From the NCBI GenBank assembly GCA_021325435.1, contig JAJPHE010000132.1:1-38461 (forward strand): a stretch of DNA of 38,461 bases, given 5' to 3'. The translations under genes and the position numbers were made by a program. This document shows, in pieces, positions 1 to 7,779 of the stretch. The stretch's first letter is position 1; each line of letters opens with the position of its first letter. The stretch comes from Actinomycetota bacterium (GTDB lineage Bacteria > Actinomycetota > Acidimicrobiia > Acidimicrobiales > JAJPHE01). Under the pieces are notes generated by a model. That model worked only from the letters and a program-made list of their open reading frames with translations. It did no database searches and was not told the origin of the DNA.

Positions 1-17
1 CTAAGTCCGGCGGCGGC

Positions 18-188
18 CTAACCGCCGCCGGGGATGGTGCTGGCGGTGGTGGCCGGACCCGAGCCGGCCGTGGTCGAAGTACTCGGCACCGGGATGGTGC
101 CGCCGTTGTCGCTCGCCCCGCAGGCGGACAGCCCGACACCGACGACGGCCACCAGAGCGGCGAGCGTGGCGGGCCGGCGCCACCTCAA
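18..188 (-). CDS. Very small secreted lipoprotein (56 aa)
   Basis: The reading frame gives an N-terminus with several Arg, a hydrophobic stretch (about residues 7-20) and a lipobox LSAC with Cys23, so the product should be lipidated and anchored outside the cell membrane. Only about 33 residues follow, rich in Ser, Thr, Gly and Pro, with no recognisable domain. I chose a TTG start at 188 because it overlaps the rnhB stop as TTGA, the same 4-base coupling used by many gene pairs here; no ATG or GTG gives a better signal peptide. It is the last gene of the rpiB-rnhB run. Its function is unknown. The gene could be longer or frameshifted just before the window edge, since it ends 17 bases from base 1. 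Confidence 0.55.
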   Translation of the reverse strand: MRWRRPATLAALVAVVGVGLSACGASDNGGTIPVPSTSTTAGSGPATTASTIPGGG

Positions 189-877
189 AGCAGGGACCCC
201 TGCTCGGGGTCGGGCGGGGGCGCAGCCGGGCGCCACCACACCAGGCGGTCCATGAAGGCCCAGCTGCGTCGGTGGATGGCGGTCGGCCCACAGGCCTGAA
301 GGGCCATCTCGTGGCGGGGACAGGGGTAGCCCTTGTTCGAATCGAAGTCGTAACCGGGGTAGCAGTGGGCCGACTCGCGCATGATCCGGTCCCGCGACAC
401 CTTGGCCAGGATCGAGGCGGCGGCGATCGACAGGCACCGGGCATCCCCCTTCACGATCACCCGGGTGTTTCCGTCGCCGATGAAGTCCCAGCGCCCGTCG
501 ACCAGGACCTGGTCGGGGGTCAGGCCCAGCTGGTCGAGGGCCCGGCGGGCGGCGAGGCGCTGGGCTTGGGACATACCCAGGCGATCACACTCGTCCGGTG
601 AGGCGTGACCCACCGCCCAGGCCCGGCACCATCCGGCGACGCGATCGAAGAGCTGCTCGCGGCGGGCTTCCGTCAGCATCTTGGAGTCGCGCACCCCGTA
701 GACCCGACGTTCGCAGGGCAGCACCGCCACCCCCACCGTCAGCGGGCCGGCCCAGGCGCCCCGGCCGACCTCGTCGATGCCGGCGACGACCTCATGCCCG
801 TCGGCCCACAGCTGCCGCTCGACGGCGAGCGAGGGCGGCCTGCCTGCCGGGGCGCGACGACGGACCGTGACAGCCAC
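185..877 (-). CDS. rnhB: Ribonuclease HII
   Basis: Cleaves the RNA strand of RNA-DNA hybrids and starts removal of single ribonucleotides from DNA in the cytoplasm. The protein (230 aa) has the family signature GIDEVGRGAWAGPL with catalytic Asp35 and Glu36, a further acidic residue in DQVLVDG, and the conserved SIAAASILAKVSRD and DFDSNKGYPCPRH segments. Length is normal for the family. The GTG start at 877 removes about 100 residues of upstream open frame that has no family similarity and overlaps rpiB; there are 31 bases between the rpiB stop and this start. It is probably co-transcribed with rpiB and the small lipoprotein gene. Confidence 0.95.
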   Translation of the reverse strand: MAVTVRRRAPAGRPPSLAVERQLWADGHEVVAGIDEVGRGAWAGPLTVGVAVLPCERRVYGVRDSKMLTEARREQLFDRVAGWCRAWAVGHASPDECDRLGMSQAQRLAARRALDQLGLTPDQVLVDGRWDFIGDGNTRVIVKGDARCLSIAAASILAKVSRDRIMRESAHCYPGYDFDSNKGYPCPRHEMALQACGPTAIHRRSWAFMDRLVWWRPAAPPPDPEQGSLL

Positions 878-908
878 GCATCCGACCGTACCCGCAGCGG
901 GCGCCCGG

Positions 909-1328
909 TCAGGGGCTGGGTGGCTCGACCAGGGAGATGTTGGCCTCCTCGTCGGGCTCCGGCTCGGTCCCCAAGAAGGCGTCGAGCATCTCGTGGGCCA
1001 CCTGGGCCGAGCACAGCCGGAGGCTGACGGCGAGCACGTTGGCGTCGTTCCAGCGGCGGGCGCCCCGGGCGGTCTCGGCGTCGGTGCACAGAGCGGCCCG
1101 CACCCCGGCGACCTTGTTGGCGGCGATGGAGACCCCGGTGCCCGTCCAGCAGCACACCACCCCCCGGTCGGCCCGCCCACCGGCCACCTCCTCCGCGACC
1201 AGGCGGCCCACCTCCGGCCACGGCCGCCCCAGCGCCACCTCGGCCACCTCGATGCCCCGCCGCCGCAGGTCCTCCACCAACGAGTCGGATAGCGGCGTTC
1301 GCTCGTCCGTGCCGAAAGCGACCCTCAC
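909..1328 (-). CDS. rpiB: RpiB/LacA-family sugar-phosphate isomerase
   Basis: Likely interconverts ribose 5-phosphate and ribulose 5-phosphate in the pentose phosphate pathway. The 139-residue protein matches the RpiB fold: a start MRVAFGTDE, a CCWTGTGVSIAANK loop in which the second Cys sits at the usual catalytic position, and WNDANVLAVSLR near the C-terminus. Typical RpiB proteins are about 140-160 aa, so this is near full length. The start codon at 1328 diverges from the alpha-mannosidase start at 1412. Some RpiB-like proteins act on allose 6-phosphate or other sugars, so the exact substrate is not certain. Pentose use fits with xylA and xylB elsewhere in the window. Confidence 0.88.
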   Translation of the reverse strand: MRVAFGTDERTPLSDSLVEDLRRRGIEVAEVALGRPWPEVGRLVAEEVAGGRADRGVVCCWTGTGVSIAANKVAGVRAALCTDAETARGARRWNDANVLAVSLRLCSAQVAHEMLDAFLGTEPEPDEEANISLVEPPSP

Positions 1329-1411
1329 CGGCCCCAGGCTACGGCGGAGGACCGCCGGGGCCGACCAGGCGGCCCGACGGGGCGGCCACCTACGGGCCTA
1401 CCCTTCGCCAC

Positions 1412-4093
1412 ATGGCCCGCCACGTGTCGATTGTCCCCCACACCCACTGGGACCGCGAGTGGTACTCCCCGTTCCAGACGTTCCGGATGAGGCTGGTGAC
1501 GGTGGTCGACGAGCTGCTCGACCGGATGGAGCGCGACCCGTCGTACACCCGCTTCCTGCTCGACGGCCAGATGGCGGTTGTCGACGACTACCTCGAGGTG
1601 CGCCCGGAGGCGGAGGCGAGGATCCGCCGTCTGGCCACCGCCGGGCGTCTGTCGGTTGGGCCGTGGTACATCCTGATGGACGAGTTCCTCGTCTCCGGTG
1701 AGACGATCGTGCGCGACCTTCAGATGGGGCTCGAGCGGGCCGGCGCTTTCGGGGGGGCCATGCCCGTCGGCTACCTGCCCGACATGTTCGGCCATATCGC
1801 CCAGATGCCGCAGATCCTGCGCCTCGCCGGCTTCGAACACGCCGTGGTGTGGCGGGGTGTGCCCTCCCAGGTCGACCGCACCGGCTTCTGGTGGCGCGCC
1901 CCCGACGGTTCGACGGTTAGGGCCGAGTACCTGGTGAGCGGGTACGGGGTCGGGGGCAGCATCCCCGAGGATGCCAAGGCCCTGGTGCGGCGGGTGGCCG
2001 AGTACGAGCGCGAGCTCGAAGGCTTCCTCGTCGACGGCCTCCTGTACATGAACGGCAACGACCACGAGGCCCCCCAGCCCTGGCTCGGCCGGGTGGTCGC
2101 CGAGGCCAACGACCTGCAGGACGACTACGAGCTTCGGGTCTCGTCGCTGCCCGAGTACCTCGCCGAGGCGCCTACCGAGGGTCTGCCCACCTGGTCCGGC
2201 GAGCTGCGCTCCGGGGCCCGGGCCAACCTGCTCATGGGGGTCGGGTCCAACCGGGTCGACGTGAAACAGGCCGCCGCGGCGGCGGAACGGGCTGTCGAGC
2301 GGATGGCGGAGCCCCTGGCCGCGCTGTACGTGCCGGCCGAGCAGTGGCCGGCCCGGCTGCTGGAGCTGGCATGGCGCGAGCTGGTGCGCAACGCCGCCCA
2401 CGACTCGATCTGCGCCTGCTCGGTCGACGAGGTCTGCAACGCCGTGGTGCACCGCTTCGCCGAAGCCCGCCAGATCGGTGACGGATTGGCCAAGGCATCC
2501 CTGTCCGTGCTGGCGACCTCTCTGACCGAAGCGGGGCCTTTCGTGGCCAACCCTTCGTCGTTCACCCGCTCCGGTCTGGTCGAGGTCGACCTGCCCGGCT
2601 CCGGAGAGATCGAAGGCGCCCAGCTCCTCCGCCAGCGCGGCGAGGTGCTCGGCGACCTGCGCCTGCGGGCCGCCGAGCTCGACCCCCTGATGAACCACCT
2701 GCGCAGCCAGCAGATCGACGCCTCGACCTTCATCAACGCCGTGGACGTGACCGAGGACGAGTACGGACTGCAGATCGAGCTGAAGGCCGGGCCACGGCTG
2801 CTCGCCGGGCTGGTGATGGAGGAGATCAAGACCGACCTCCGCCGCCGCATCGAGGGCCGTCCCGACCTGTCGGTGCGAGTGCTGGTCACCCAGCAGCCCA
2901 CCCGGAGAGTCCTCATGCGGGCCGAGGAGGTGCCGGGCTACGGGTGGAAGACGCTCGACGCGGACGGAGGGCCGCTGCGGGTGTCTCCGGTGCGGTCGGA
3001 CGGGCCGGCGGTGCTCGACAACGGCTTGGTGCGGGTGATGGTCGACGACACGGACGGGACCTTCTCGATCAACGGAGTCGCGGGGTTCGACCGGCTCGTC
3101 GACGGCGGCGACCATGGCGACACCTACAACTACTCGCCCCCGGAGCACGACGCCGTGGTCGACCGGCCCCAGTCGGTCACCATCGAGCTCCTCGAGGATG
3201 GCCCCCTGCGCGGCCGCCTACTGGTCACCCGGCGCTTCGTGTGGCCCGAGCGCATCGACGACTCGACCGGCTCGCGGGTGGGCGAGCAGGCGGTCGAAGT
3301 CCGCACGGGCGTCGAGGTGCGCGCCGGCGACCCGCTGGTGCGGGTTCACACCACCCTCGACAACCGTTGCCGCGACCACCGCCTGCGGGCGCACTTCCCC
3401 CTGCCGGTGCCGGCGGAAGCGTCCCACGCCGAGTGCGCCTTCGCCGTCGTCGAACGGCCGCTGGTGGCGGAAGGCGGCCCCACCGAGCGGGCCCTGGCGA
3501 CCTACCCGTCCCGTCGGTTCGTCCACGCCGGCGGTCTCACCGTGTTCCACGACGGCCTGCTGGAGTACGAGCTGCTGGCCCCGGACGGCGCCGAGGCGAC
3601 CGACGGACCGGCCGGGATGCTGGCCCTCACTCTCCTGCGGGTGACGGCCATGCTGAGCCGGGTCGAGATGGCCTACCGCCCTCTGGGCGCCGGGCCTCCG
3701 ATCCGCACCGAGGGGTCCCAGATGCAAGGCCGGGTCGAGGCCCGTTACGCCCTCCTGGTCGAGCCCCAGGAGACCTCGGACTGGGGTCGGCTCTATCGGA
3801 TGGTGGACGACGCCCTTCTGCCGCTCGCCGCCGCCAACGCGCCCGGCGGCGGCAGCCGCCCGCGGTCGGGCGCCGAGCTGTCTGTCGCCGGCGCGGTCGT
3901 CTCCAGCCTGCGGCGGGCGGACGGGACGCTCGAGCTGCGGGTGTTCAACCCGTCGGCCGACCCCGCCACCGTCGCGGTCGAGGGCCGGTCGGGCTGGACC
4001 GTCGACCTGCGGGGCCGACCGCTCCAACCCTTCGACGGGTCCGTCGAGCTGCGGGGGTGGGAGATCGCCACCCTGCGGCTCACCGAGAACTGA
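1412..4093 (+). CDS. Glycoside hydrolase family 38 alpha-mannosidase
   Basis: Hydrolyses alpha-mannosidic bonds in oligosaccharides or glycoconjugates. The 893-residue protein begins almost at once with the GH38 zinc motif HTHWDREWY (residues 10-18); the probable nucleophile is Asp124 in YLPDMFGHIAQMPQ, and a second metal/substrate motif MNGNDHEAPQ follows. An alpha-helical middle domain contains HDSICACSVDEV, and the C-terminal half has beta-sandwich domains, as in full-length family members. There is no signal peptide, so it should act in the cytoplasm on imported sugars, as mannosylglycerate hydrolase-type enzymes do. The exact substrate (mannosylglycerate, N-glycan fragments or others) cannot be told. 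Its stop codon lies 5 bases from the convergent cyclase stop. Confidence 0.93.
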   Translation: MARHVSIVPHTHWDREWYSPFQTFRMRLVTVVDELLDRMERDPSYTRFLLDGQMAVVDDYLEVRPEAEARIRRLATAGRLSVGPWYILMDEFLVSGETIVRDLQMGLERAGAFGGAMPVGYLPDMFGHIAQMPQILRLAGFEHAVVWRGVPSQVDRTGFWWRAPDGSTVRAEYLVSGYGVGGSIPEDAKALVRRVAEYERELEGFLVDGLLYMNGNDHEAPQPWLGRVVAEANDLQDDYELRVSSLPEYLAEAPTEGLPTWSGELRSGARANLLMGVGSNRVDVKQAAAAAERAVERMAEPLAALYVPAEQWPARLLELAWRELVRNAAHDSICACSVDEVCNAVVHRFAEARQIGDGLAKASLSVLATSLTEAGPFVANPSSFTRSGLVEVDLPGSGEIEGAQLLRQRGEVLGDLRLRAAELDPLMNHLRSQQIDASTFINAVDVTEDEYGLQIELKAGPRLLAGLVMEEIKTDLRRRIEGRPDLSVRVLVTQQPTRRVLMRAEEVPGYGWKTLDADGGPLRVSPVRSDGPAVLDNGLVRVMVDDTDGTFSINGVAGFDRLVDGGDHGDTYNYSPPEHDAVVDRPQSVTIELLEDGPLRGRLLVTRRFVWPERIDDSTGSRVGEQAVEVRTGVEVRAGDPLVRVHTTLDNRCRDHRLRAHFPLPVPAEASHAECAFAVVERPLVAEGGPTERALATYPSRRFVHAGGLTVFHDGLLEYELLAPDGAEATDGPAGMLALTLLRVTAMLSRVEMAYRPLGAGPPIRTEGSQMQGRVEARYALLVEPQETSDWGRLYRMVDDALLPLAAANAPGGGSRPRSGAELSVAGAVVSSLRRADGTLELRVFNPSADPATVAVEGRSGWTVDLRGRPLQPFDGSVELRGWEIATLRLTEN

Positions 4094-4103
4094 GGAGCTC
4101 AGT
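4089..4103. terminator. Short palindrome spanning two convergent stop codons
   Basis: A 6-base perfect inverted repeat (ACTGAG, loop GAG, CTCAGT) covers the TGA of the alpha-mannosidase gene on the plus strand and the TGA of the cyclase gene on the minus strand. It could give a small bidirectional hairpin, but there is no U-tract and the stem is short, so terminator function is a weak inference. Confidence 0.3.
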
Positions 4104-5292
4104 CTCCGTCGCCGTCGGCCCGGGGATCGAGGGCCGGGGGGATCAGTCGTTCGACCCGCTCCAGCAGGCGCTCGGGGCCGAGGCGCATCCCTGGACGCAA
4201 CCGGACGCCCAGGCGCGAGCGTCGTTGGTCGTTGGCCCCGGGACGCGACAGCCGGAAGAGGAGCGTGCGGCCGAGGTCCTTGATGTACCGGGGCCGCAAT
4301 GCCCGCCAGGAGAAGCCCTCGTGGCCTGCGAGCGCCTCGTGCACGGCCTCTGACGTGAGGACCGACCCGGGGGCGGCGATGTTCACGATCCGGCTGGCCT
4401 GGTTCACGACCGGGCCGTAGTAGTCGCCGTCGCGGACCAGCACTGCCCCGCAGGCCAGCCCGACCCGTACGTCGGAGAGGACCTCGTCGTCGGCGTAGGC
4501 CTCCGACAGGCTCAGAGCCACCTCGGCGGCGGTGAGAGGGTCCTGAGCCACGTACATGACCTCGTCGCCGATCATCTTCACGACCCGACCGCCGAGCACC
4601 GTGACGGTGTCGTGGGCGAGGGCCTCGAAGCGGGCGACCATCTCGGCCAACTCCGCCTCGCTCAACTGCTGGCTGAGCACGGTGAACCCGACCAGGTCGG
4701 CGAAGCCGACCGCCATATCGGCCCAGGCGCCGCCGGCGTCGACGTGGGAGCGCATGAGCATGGCCCGGCGGGCGGCGGCCTGGAGGTGGCGGCGCCACGA
4801 GTAGTCGAGCAGCCGCGAGATCCCCGGCAGGATGGCGTCGGCGGTGAGGACGAACAGCTCGGCCATCTCGGCGCTGTCGGCGCCCCCTCGGAGGACCGGA
4901 GAAGCGGTGACCTCGGCCTCGGCGATACGGGCCATCGACGAGCCGATGACCCTCGCCATCTGCACCGCCGACTCGAGGTCGGCCATGCGGTAGGCCAGGA
5001 GACCCTGCAGCGTGGAAAGAGCGTCCAGGTCGCTGTCGCCGAAGGCCTTCTCGTCGTCGGGCACGTCGGGGAAGCCGAGCGCCCGCCAGAAGCGCTTCAC
5101 CTGCTCGAGAGCCATGCCGGACAGCTCAGCCACTTGGGTCGGGCTGTACCGGCCCTGTCCGGGCATGATGACGGCGTCCACCACCAGCAGGGGCAGCCGC
5201 CCCTCCTCCGAGGCGCGGTCGATCTCCTCCGGCGGTACCCCACGCTCGAGCAGGAACGGGCGGACCTGGTCGGCGTCGTCCTCAGGACTCAT
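4099..5292 (-). CDS. Class III adenylate/guanylate cyclase with N-terminal regulatory domain
   Basis: Expected to make cAMP (or cGMP). The 397-residue protein has an N-terminal helical region (about 1-190) containing YSPTQVAELSGM, resembling a MerR-like helix-turn-helix or the autoinhibitory domains of mycobacterial soluble cyclases such as Rv2212 and Rv1264 (similarity judged by eye). The cyclase domain follows: metal Asp in FADLVGFT, substrate Lys and second metal Asp in VKMIGDEVMYV, and the transition-state Asn/Arg pair in NQASRI. These residues look intact, so it should be active. There is no membrane segment. It overlaps the upstream gpsA by ATGA and is probably co-translated with it. 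What it senses is unknown. Confidence 0.88.
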   Translation of the reverse strand: MSPEDDADQVRPFLLERGVPPEEIDRASEEGRLPLLVVDAVIMPGQGRYSPTQVAELSGMALEQVKRFWRALGFPDVPDDEKAFGDSDLDALSTLQGLLAYRMADLESAVQMARVIGSSMARIAEAEVTASPVLRGGADSAEMAELFVLTADAILPGISRLLDYSWRRHLQAAARRAMLMRSHVDAGGAWADMAVGFADLVGFTVLSQQLSEAELAEMVARFEALAHDTVTVLGGRVVKMIGDEVMYVAQDPLTAAEVALSLSEAYADDEVLSDVRVGLACGAVLVRDGDYYGPVVNQASRIVNIAAPGSVLTSEAVHEALAGHEGFSWRALRPRYIKDLGRTLLFRLSRPGANDQRRSRLGVRLRPGMRLGPERLLERVERLIPPALDPRADGDGD

Positions 5293-6305
5293 GCCCGATC
5301 GTGGATTCCGTACAGCTCCGGCTTCGCCTCACGCTGCATCAGCGCGGGTATCACGTCGCGGGCAGACTTGCGGTCGGCCAGCACCTCGACCACCTCGGCG
5401 GCGATCGGTGTCTCCACCTGGTACCGCTGCGCCAGCTCGAGCACCGACGGCGCCGTCTTCACCCCCTCGGCGACCATGTTCATGTCGGCGACGATGTCCG
5501 AGAGCCGCCGACCCCTCCCCAGCTCCTCCCCCACGTGACGGTTGCGGCTGTGACGGCTGATGCAGGTGGCGATGAGGTCGCCCATGCCCGCCAGTCCGGA
5601 GAAGGTGAGCGGTTCGCCACCCATGGCCACCCCGAGGCGGGTGAGCTCAGCCAGCCCCCGCGTGATGAGGGCCGCCTTGGAGTTGTCGCCGAAGCCGATG
5701 CCGTCGGCGATGCCGGCGGCAATGGCCATCACGTTCTTCAGGGCGCCGGCCATCTCGCAGCCGATCAGGTCGGGGTTGGTGTAGACCCGGAACGTGGCGG
5801 TGGACAGGAGCCGCTGAAGCTGTTCGGCCGTTCCGGTGTGGTCGACGGCCACGACGCTGGCGGTGGGCTGGCCCGCCATCACCTCGACGGCCAGGTTGGG
5901 CCCGGTCAGCACCCCACGCCGCCGCCCGGGAACCACCTCGTCGACCAGCTCCGTCATCCGCTTCAGCGATCCCTGTTCGAGGCCCTTCGTCAGGCTGAGC
6001 ACGACCGCTCCGGAGCCGAGGGCGGGGGCGGCCGCCTTCATAATGTCGCGGAACCCGTGGGACGGAACGGCCATGATGACGACGCCGGCGCCCTCGACCG
6101 ACGCCTCGATGTCGGCGCTGGCTCGGAGGCCGTCGGGCAGCGGGTAGTCGCTGAGGTAGTCCGGGTTCCGATGCTCGGAGGAGATCCGCTCCGCCAGGTC
6201 GGCCCGGCGCGACCAGAGCACGGTGGATGTCTGGCCGGCGCAGATGGCCGCCACGGCCGTGCCCCATGACCCGGCTCCCAGCACGGCCACCTTGTCGCGG
6301 GTCAT
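5289..6305 (-). CDS. gpsA: NAD(P)-dependent glycerol-3-phosphate dehydrogenase
   Basis: Reduces dihydroxyacetone phosphate to sn-glycerol 3-phosphate, the backbone for membrane phospholipids. The 338-residue protein has the Rossmann loop GAGSWGTAVA, the SLTKGLE and GPNLAVEV segments, the catalytic-Lys region GALKNVMAIAAG, and GFGDNSKAALITRGLAE, all typical of GpsA, and full family length. I chose the ATG at 6305 because the dinucleotide-binding strand starts five residues later; the longer open frame upstream is not similar to the family. It lies head to head with fbiD (start-to-start gap 49 bases), the same arrangement as Rv2982c/Rv2983 in M. tuberculosis. Confidence 0.96.
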   Translation of the reverse strand: MTRDKVAVLGAGSWGTAVAAICAGQTSTVLWSRRADLAERISSEHRNPDYLSDYPLPDGLRASADIEASVEGAGVVIMAVPSHGFRDIMKAAAPALGSGAVVLSLTKGLEQGSLKRMTELVDEVVPGRRRGVLTGPNLAVEVMAGQPTASVVAVDHTGTAEQLQRLLSTATFRVYTNPDLIGCEMAGALKNVMAIAAGIADGIGFGDNSKAALITRGLAELTRLGVAMGGEPLTFSGLAGMGDLIATCISRHSRNRHVGEELGRGRRLSDIVADMNMVAEGVKTAPSVLELAQRYQVETPIAAEVVEVLADRKSARDVIPALMQREAKPELYGIHDRA

Positions 6306-6354
6306 CAGCTCACAGTATCCACGCCCACCCTGCCGCCCGGTAGGGTCGGCATCA

Positions 6355-6930
6355 GTGAGCGGGCTGTCCTCGGCCGTCCTGATACCGGTGAAGGCCTTCG
6401 CCGACGCCAAGGTCCGTCTGGCCGGCGCGCTCGGTCCGGAAGAACGTCGCCGCTTGGCCCGGGCGATGGCGGAAGGCGTCGTGCGGGCGGCGAAGCCGTT
6501 GCCCGTGGCGGTGGTGTGTGACGACTCGGCCGTCGCCGAATGGGCCGCAGATCTGGGCGCTCAGGTGATCTGGGCTCCGGACCGTGGGCTCAATGCGGCG
6601 GTCGAGGAGGGGGTGGCCCGACTGGCCGAGCAGGGAGCGGACTGCGTGACCGTCGTTCACGCTGACCTTCCGTTGGTCCAAGCCATCGGCCGCCTGGGTG
6701 GCAGCGCGGTCGTCGCCTTGGCGCCCGACCGACGCAGGGACGGCACCAACGTCGCCGCCGTACCGGCGAACGCCGGCTTCCGCTTCTCGTACGGACCCGG
6801 CTCCTTCGCCCGCCACGCCCAAGAGGCGAGCCGACTGGGCCTGCGCCTCGAGGTCATCGAGCGGGCCGACCTCGCCTGGGACGTCGACGTGCCGGCCGAC
6901 CTCGAGGGCCTGACGGCCGGGTGGCGATGA
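6355..6930 (+). CDS. fbiD: Phosphoenolpyruvate/2-phospholactate guanylyltransferase (F420 biosynthesis)
   Basis: Joins GTP with phosphoenolpyruvate (FbiD in mycobacteria) or 2-phospholactate (CofC in archaea) to make the activated side-chain precursor of coenzyme F420. The 191-residue protein has the CofC fold signatures: VLIPVKAFADAKVRL near the start, VVHADLPLV (metal-binding Asp), and DGTNVAAVP followed by SFARHAQEA. The GTG at 6355 puts the first beta-strand a few residues from the start, as in homologues. It faces gpsA, as in M. tuberculosis, and overlaps the next gene by ATGA. By synteny I use the mycobacterial name; PEP versus phospholactate cannot be told from sequence alone. Confidence 0.9.
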   Translation: MSGLSSAVLIPVKAFADAKVRLAGALGPEERRRLARAMAEGVVRAAKPLPVAVVCDDSAVAEWAADLGAQVIWAPDRGLNAAVEEGVARLAEQGADCVTVVHADLPLVQAIGRLGGSAVVALAPDRRRDGTNVAAVPANAGFRFSYGPGSFARHAQEASRLGLRLEVIERADLAWDVDVPADLEGLTAGWR

Positions 6931-7655
6931 CCGGCGTCAACCTGCCGACCCCGGCATCGGCCCTGGCCATCGGCGCTCACCCTGACGACATCGAGTTCGG
7001 TTGCGGGGGAACCCTCGCCAAGTGGGCGGCGGCGGGGACCGCCATCCACCATCTCGTGCTTACCGACGGTTCGAAGGGCTCCTGGGACCCCGACGAGGAC
7101 CTCGCCCGTCTCGTGGCCACCCGCCAGGACGAACAACGGGCGGCCGCGGCGGCACTGGGGGGGAGGGCGCCCGTCGTGTTCCTCGGCTGGCCCGACGGCG
7201 AGCTGGAAGCCGGCCTGCGCCAGAGGTGGCAGGTCGCCTATTGGATCCGGGTCGTCCGGCCCGAGGTGGTGCTGGGTCACGATCCTTGGAAGCGCTACCG
7301 CATCCACCCGGACCATCGCCATGCCGGCTTCCTCACCACCGATGGGATCGTCGCCGCCCGCGACCCGCACTTCTTCCCTGAGCAACAGGTCGCCCCCCAC
7401 CGTCCGGGCCGCCTGTTGCTGTGGGAGGCCGACGAGATCGACCACGTCGAGGATGTCTCCGGCTTCGAGGAGCGCAAGATCGAGGCCCTCCTCGCCCACC
7501 GCAGCCAGTTCCGCTCGACGATGCGCATCGAGGACCCATCGGCCGGCGAGGAGCTCGAGGGGTTCCGGCGGCGAGTGATCAATCGCCTGACCGAGCACGG
7601 CGCCCTGGCCGCTCTGGGTGCGGGCGAGGGGTTCAAGCTGGTCGATCGGCTGTAG
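6927..7655 (+). CDS. PIG-L/LmbE-family deacetylase
   Basis: A zinc-dependent N-deacetylase of the family that includes MshB and Mca of mycothiol metabolism. Zinc ligands are visible in AHPDDIEFGCGG near the N-terminus and HPDHRHAG in the middle; the length (242 aa from the ATG at 6927) is usual. The ATG overlaps the fbiD stop as ATGA; a GTG two codons earlier is a possible alternative start. Translational coupling to fbiD is likely. Sequence alone does not tell whether the substrate is a mycothiol precursor, a lipid-linked GlcNAc or another acetylated sugar. Two strong hairpins follow the stop. Confidence 0.88.
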   Translation: MTGVNLPTPASALAIGAHPDDIEFGCGGTLAKWAAAGTAIHHLVLTDGSKGSWDPDEDLARLVATRQDEQRAAAAALGGRAPVVFLGWPDGELEAGLRQRWQVAYWIRVVRPEVVLGHDPWKRYRIHPDHRHAGFLTTDGIVAARDPHFFPEQQVAPHRPGRLLLWEADEIDHVEDVSGFEERKIEALLAHRSQFRSTMRIEDPSAGEELEGFRRRVINRLTEHGALAALGAGEGFKLVDRL

Positions 7656-7682
7656 GCGCCGGGTCGAGAAGCCGACCTTATC

Positions 7683-7703
7683 GACCGGGCCACCAGCCCG
7701 GTC
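7683..7703 (+). terminator. Hairpin after the deacetylase gene
   Basis: A perfect 8-base stem (GACCGGGC / GCCCGGTC) with a 5-base loop, 28 bases after the stop codon. There is no U-tract, as is common in GC-rich actinobacteria. Confidence 0.45.
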
Positions 7704-7720
7704 CTGGGCGCCCCCGAACG

Positions 7721-7753
7721 CGGATGGAGGGGGCCCAGGGCCCCCTCCATCCG
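7721..7753. terminator. Strong bidirectional hairpin between convergent genes
   Basis: A perfect 14-base inverted repeat (left arm 7721-7734, right arm 7740-7753) that extends by one more C-G pair, leaving a 3-base loop. It sits between the convergent deacetylase and histone-tail-like genes, 27 bases from the stop of the latter, so it can end transcription from both sides. No U-tract follows. Confidence 0.75.
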
Positions 7754-7779
7754 TTCGCCGATTTCGTCGGCAGTCGGGT

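Noticed and set aside
1329-1364. Hairpin (CGGCGG/CCGCCG with an outer GGCCC/GGGCC) in the rpiB/mannosidase gap
   Set aside because: GC-rich palindromes of this size are common here, and in a divergent gap a terminator makes little sense; no further support.
1325-3148. 607-residue minus-strand open frame opposite the alpha-mannosidase
   Set aside because: It lacks any family motif and has the His/Gln/Pro/Gly-rich composition typical of GC-rich antisense frames, while the plus strand has complete GH38 motifs.
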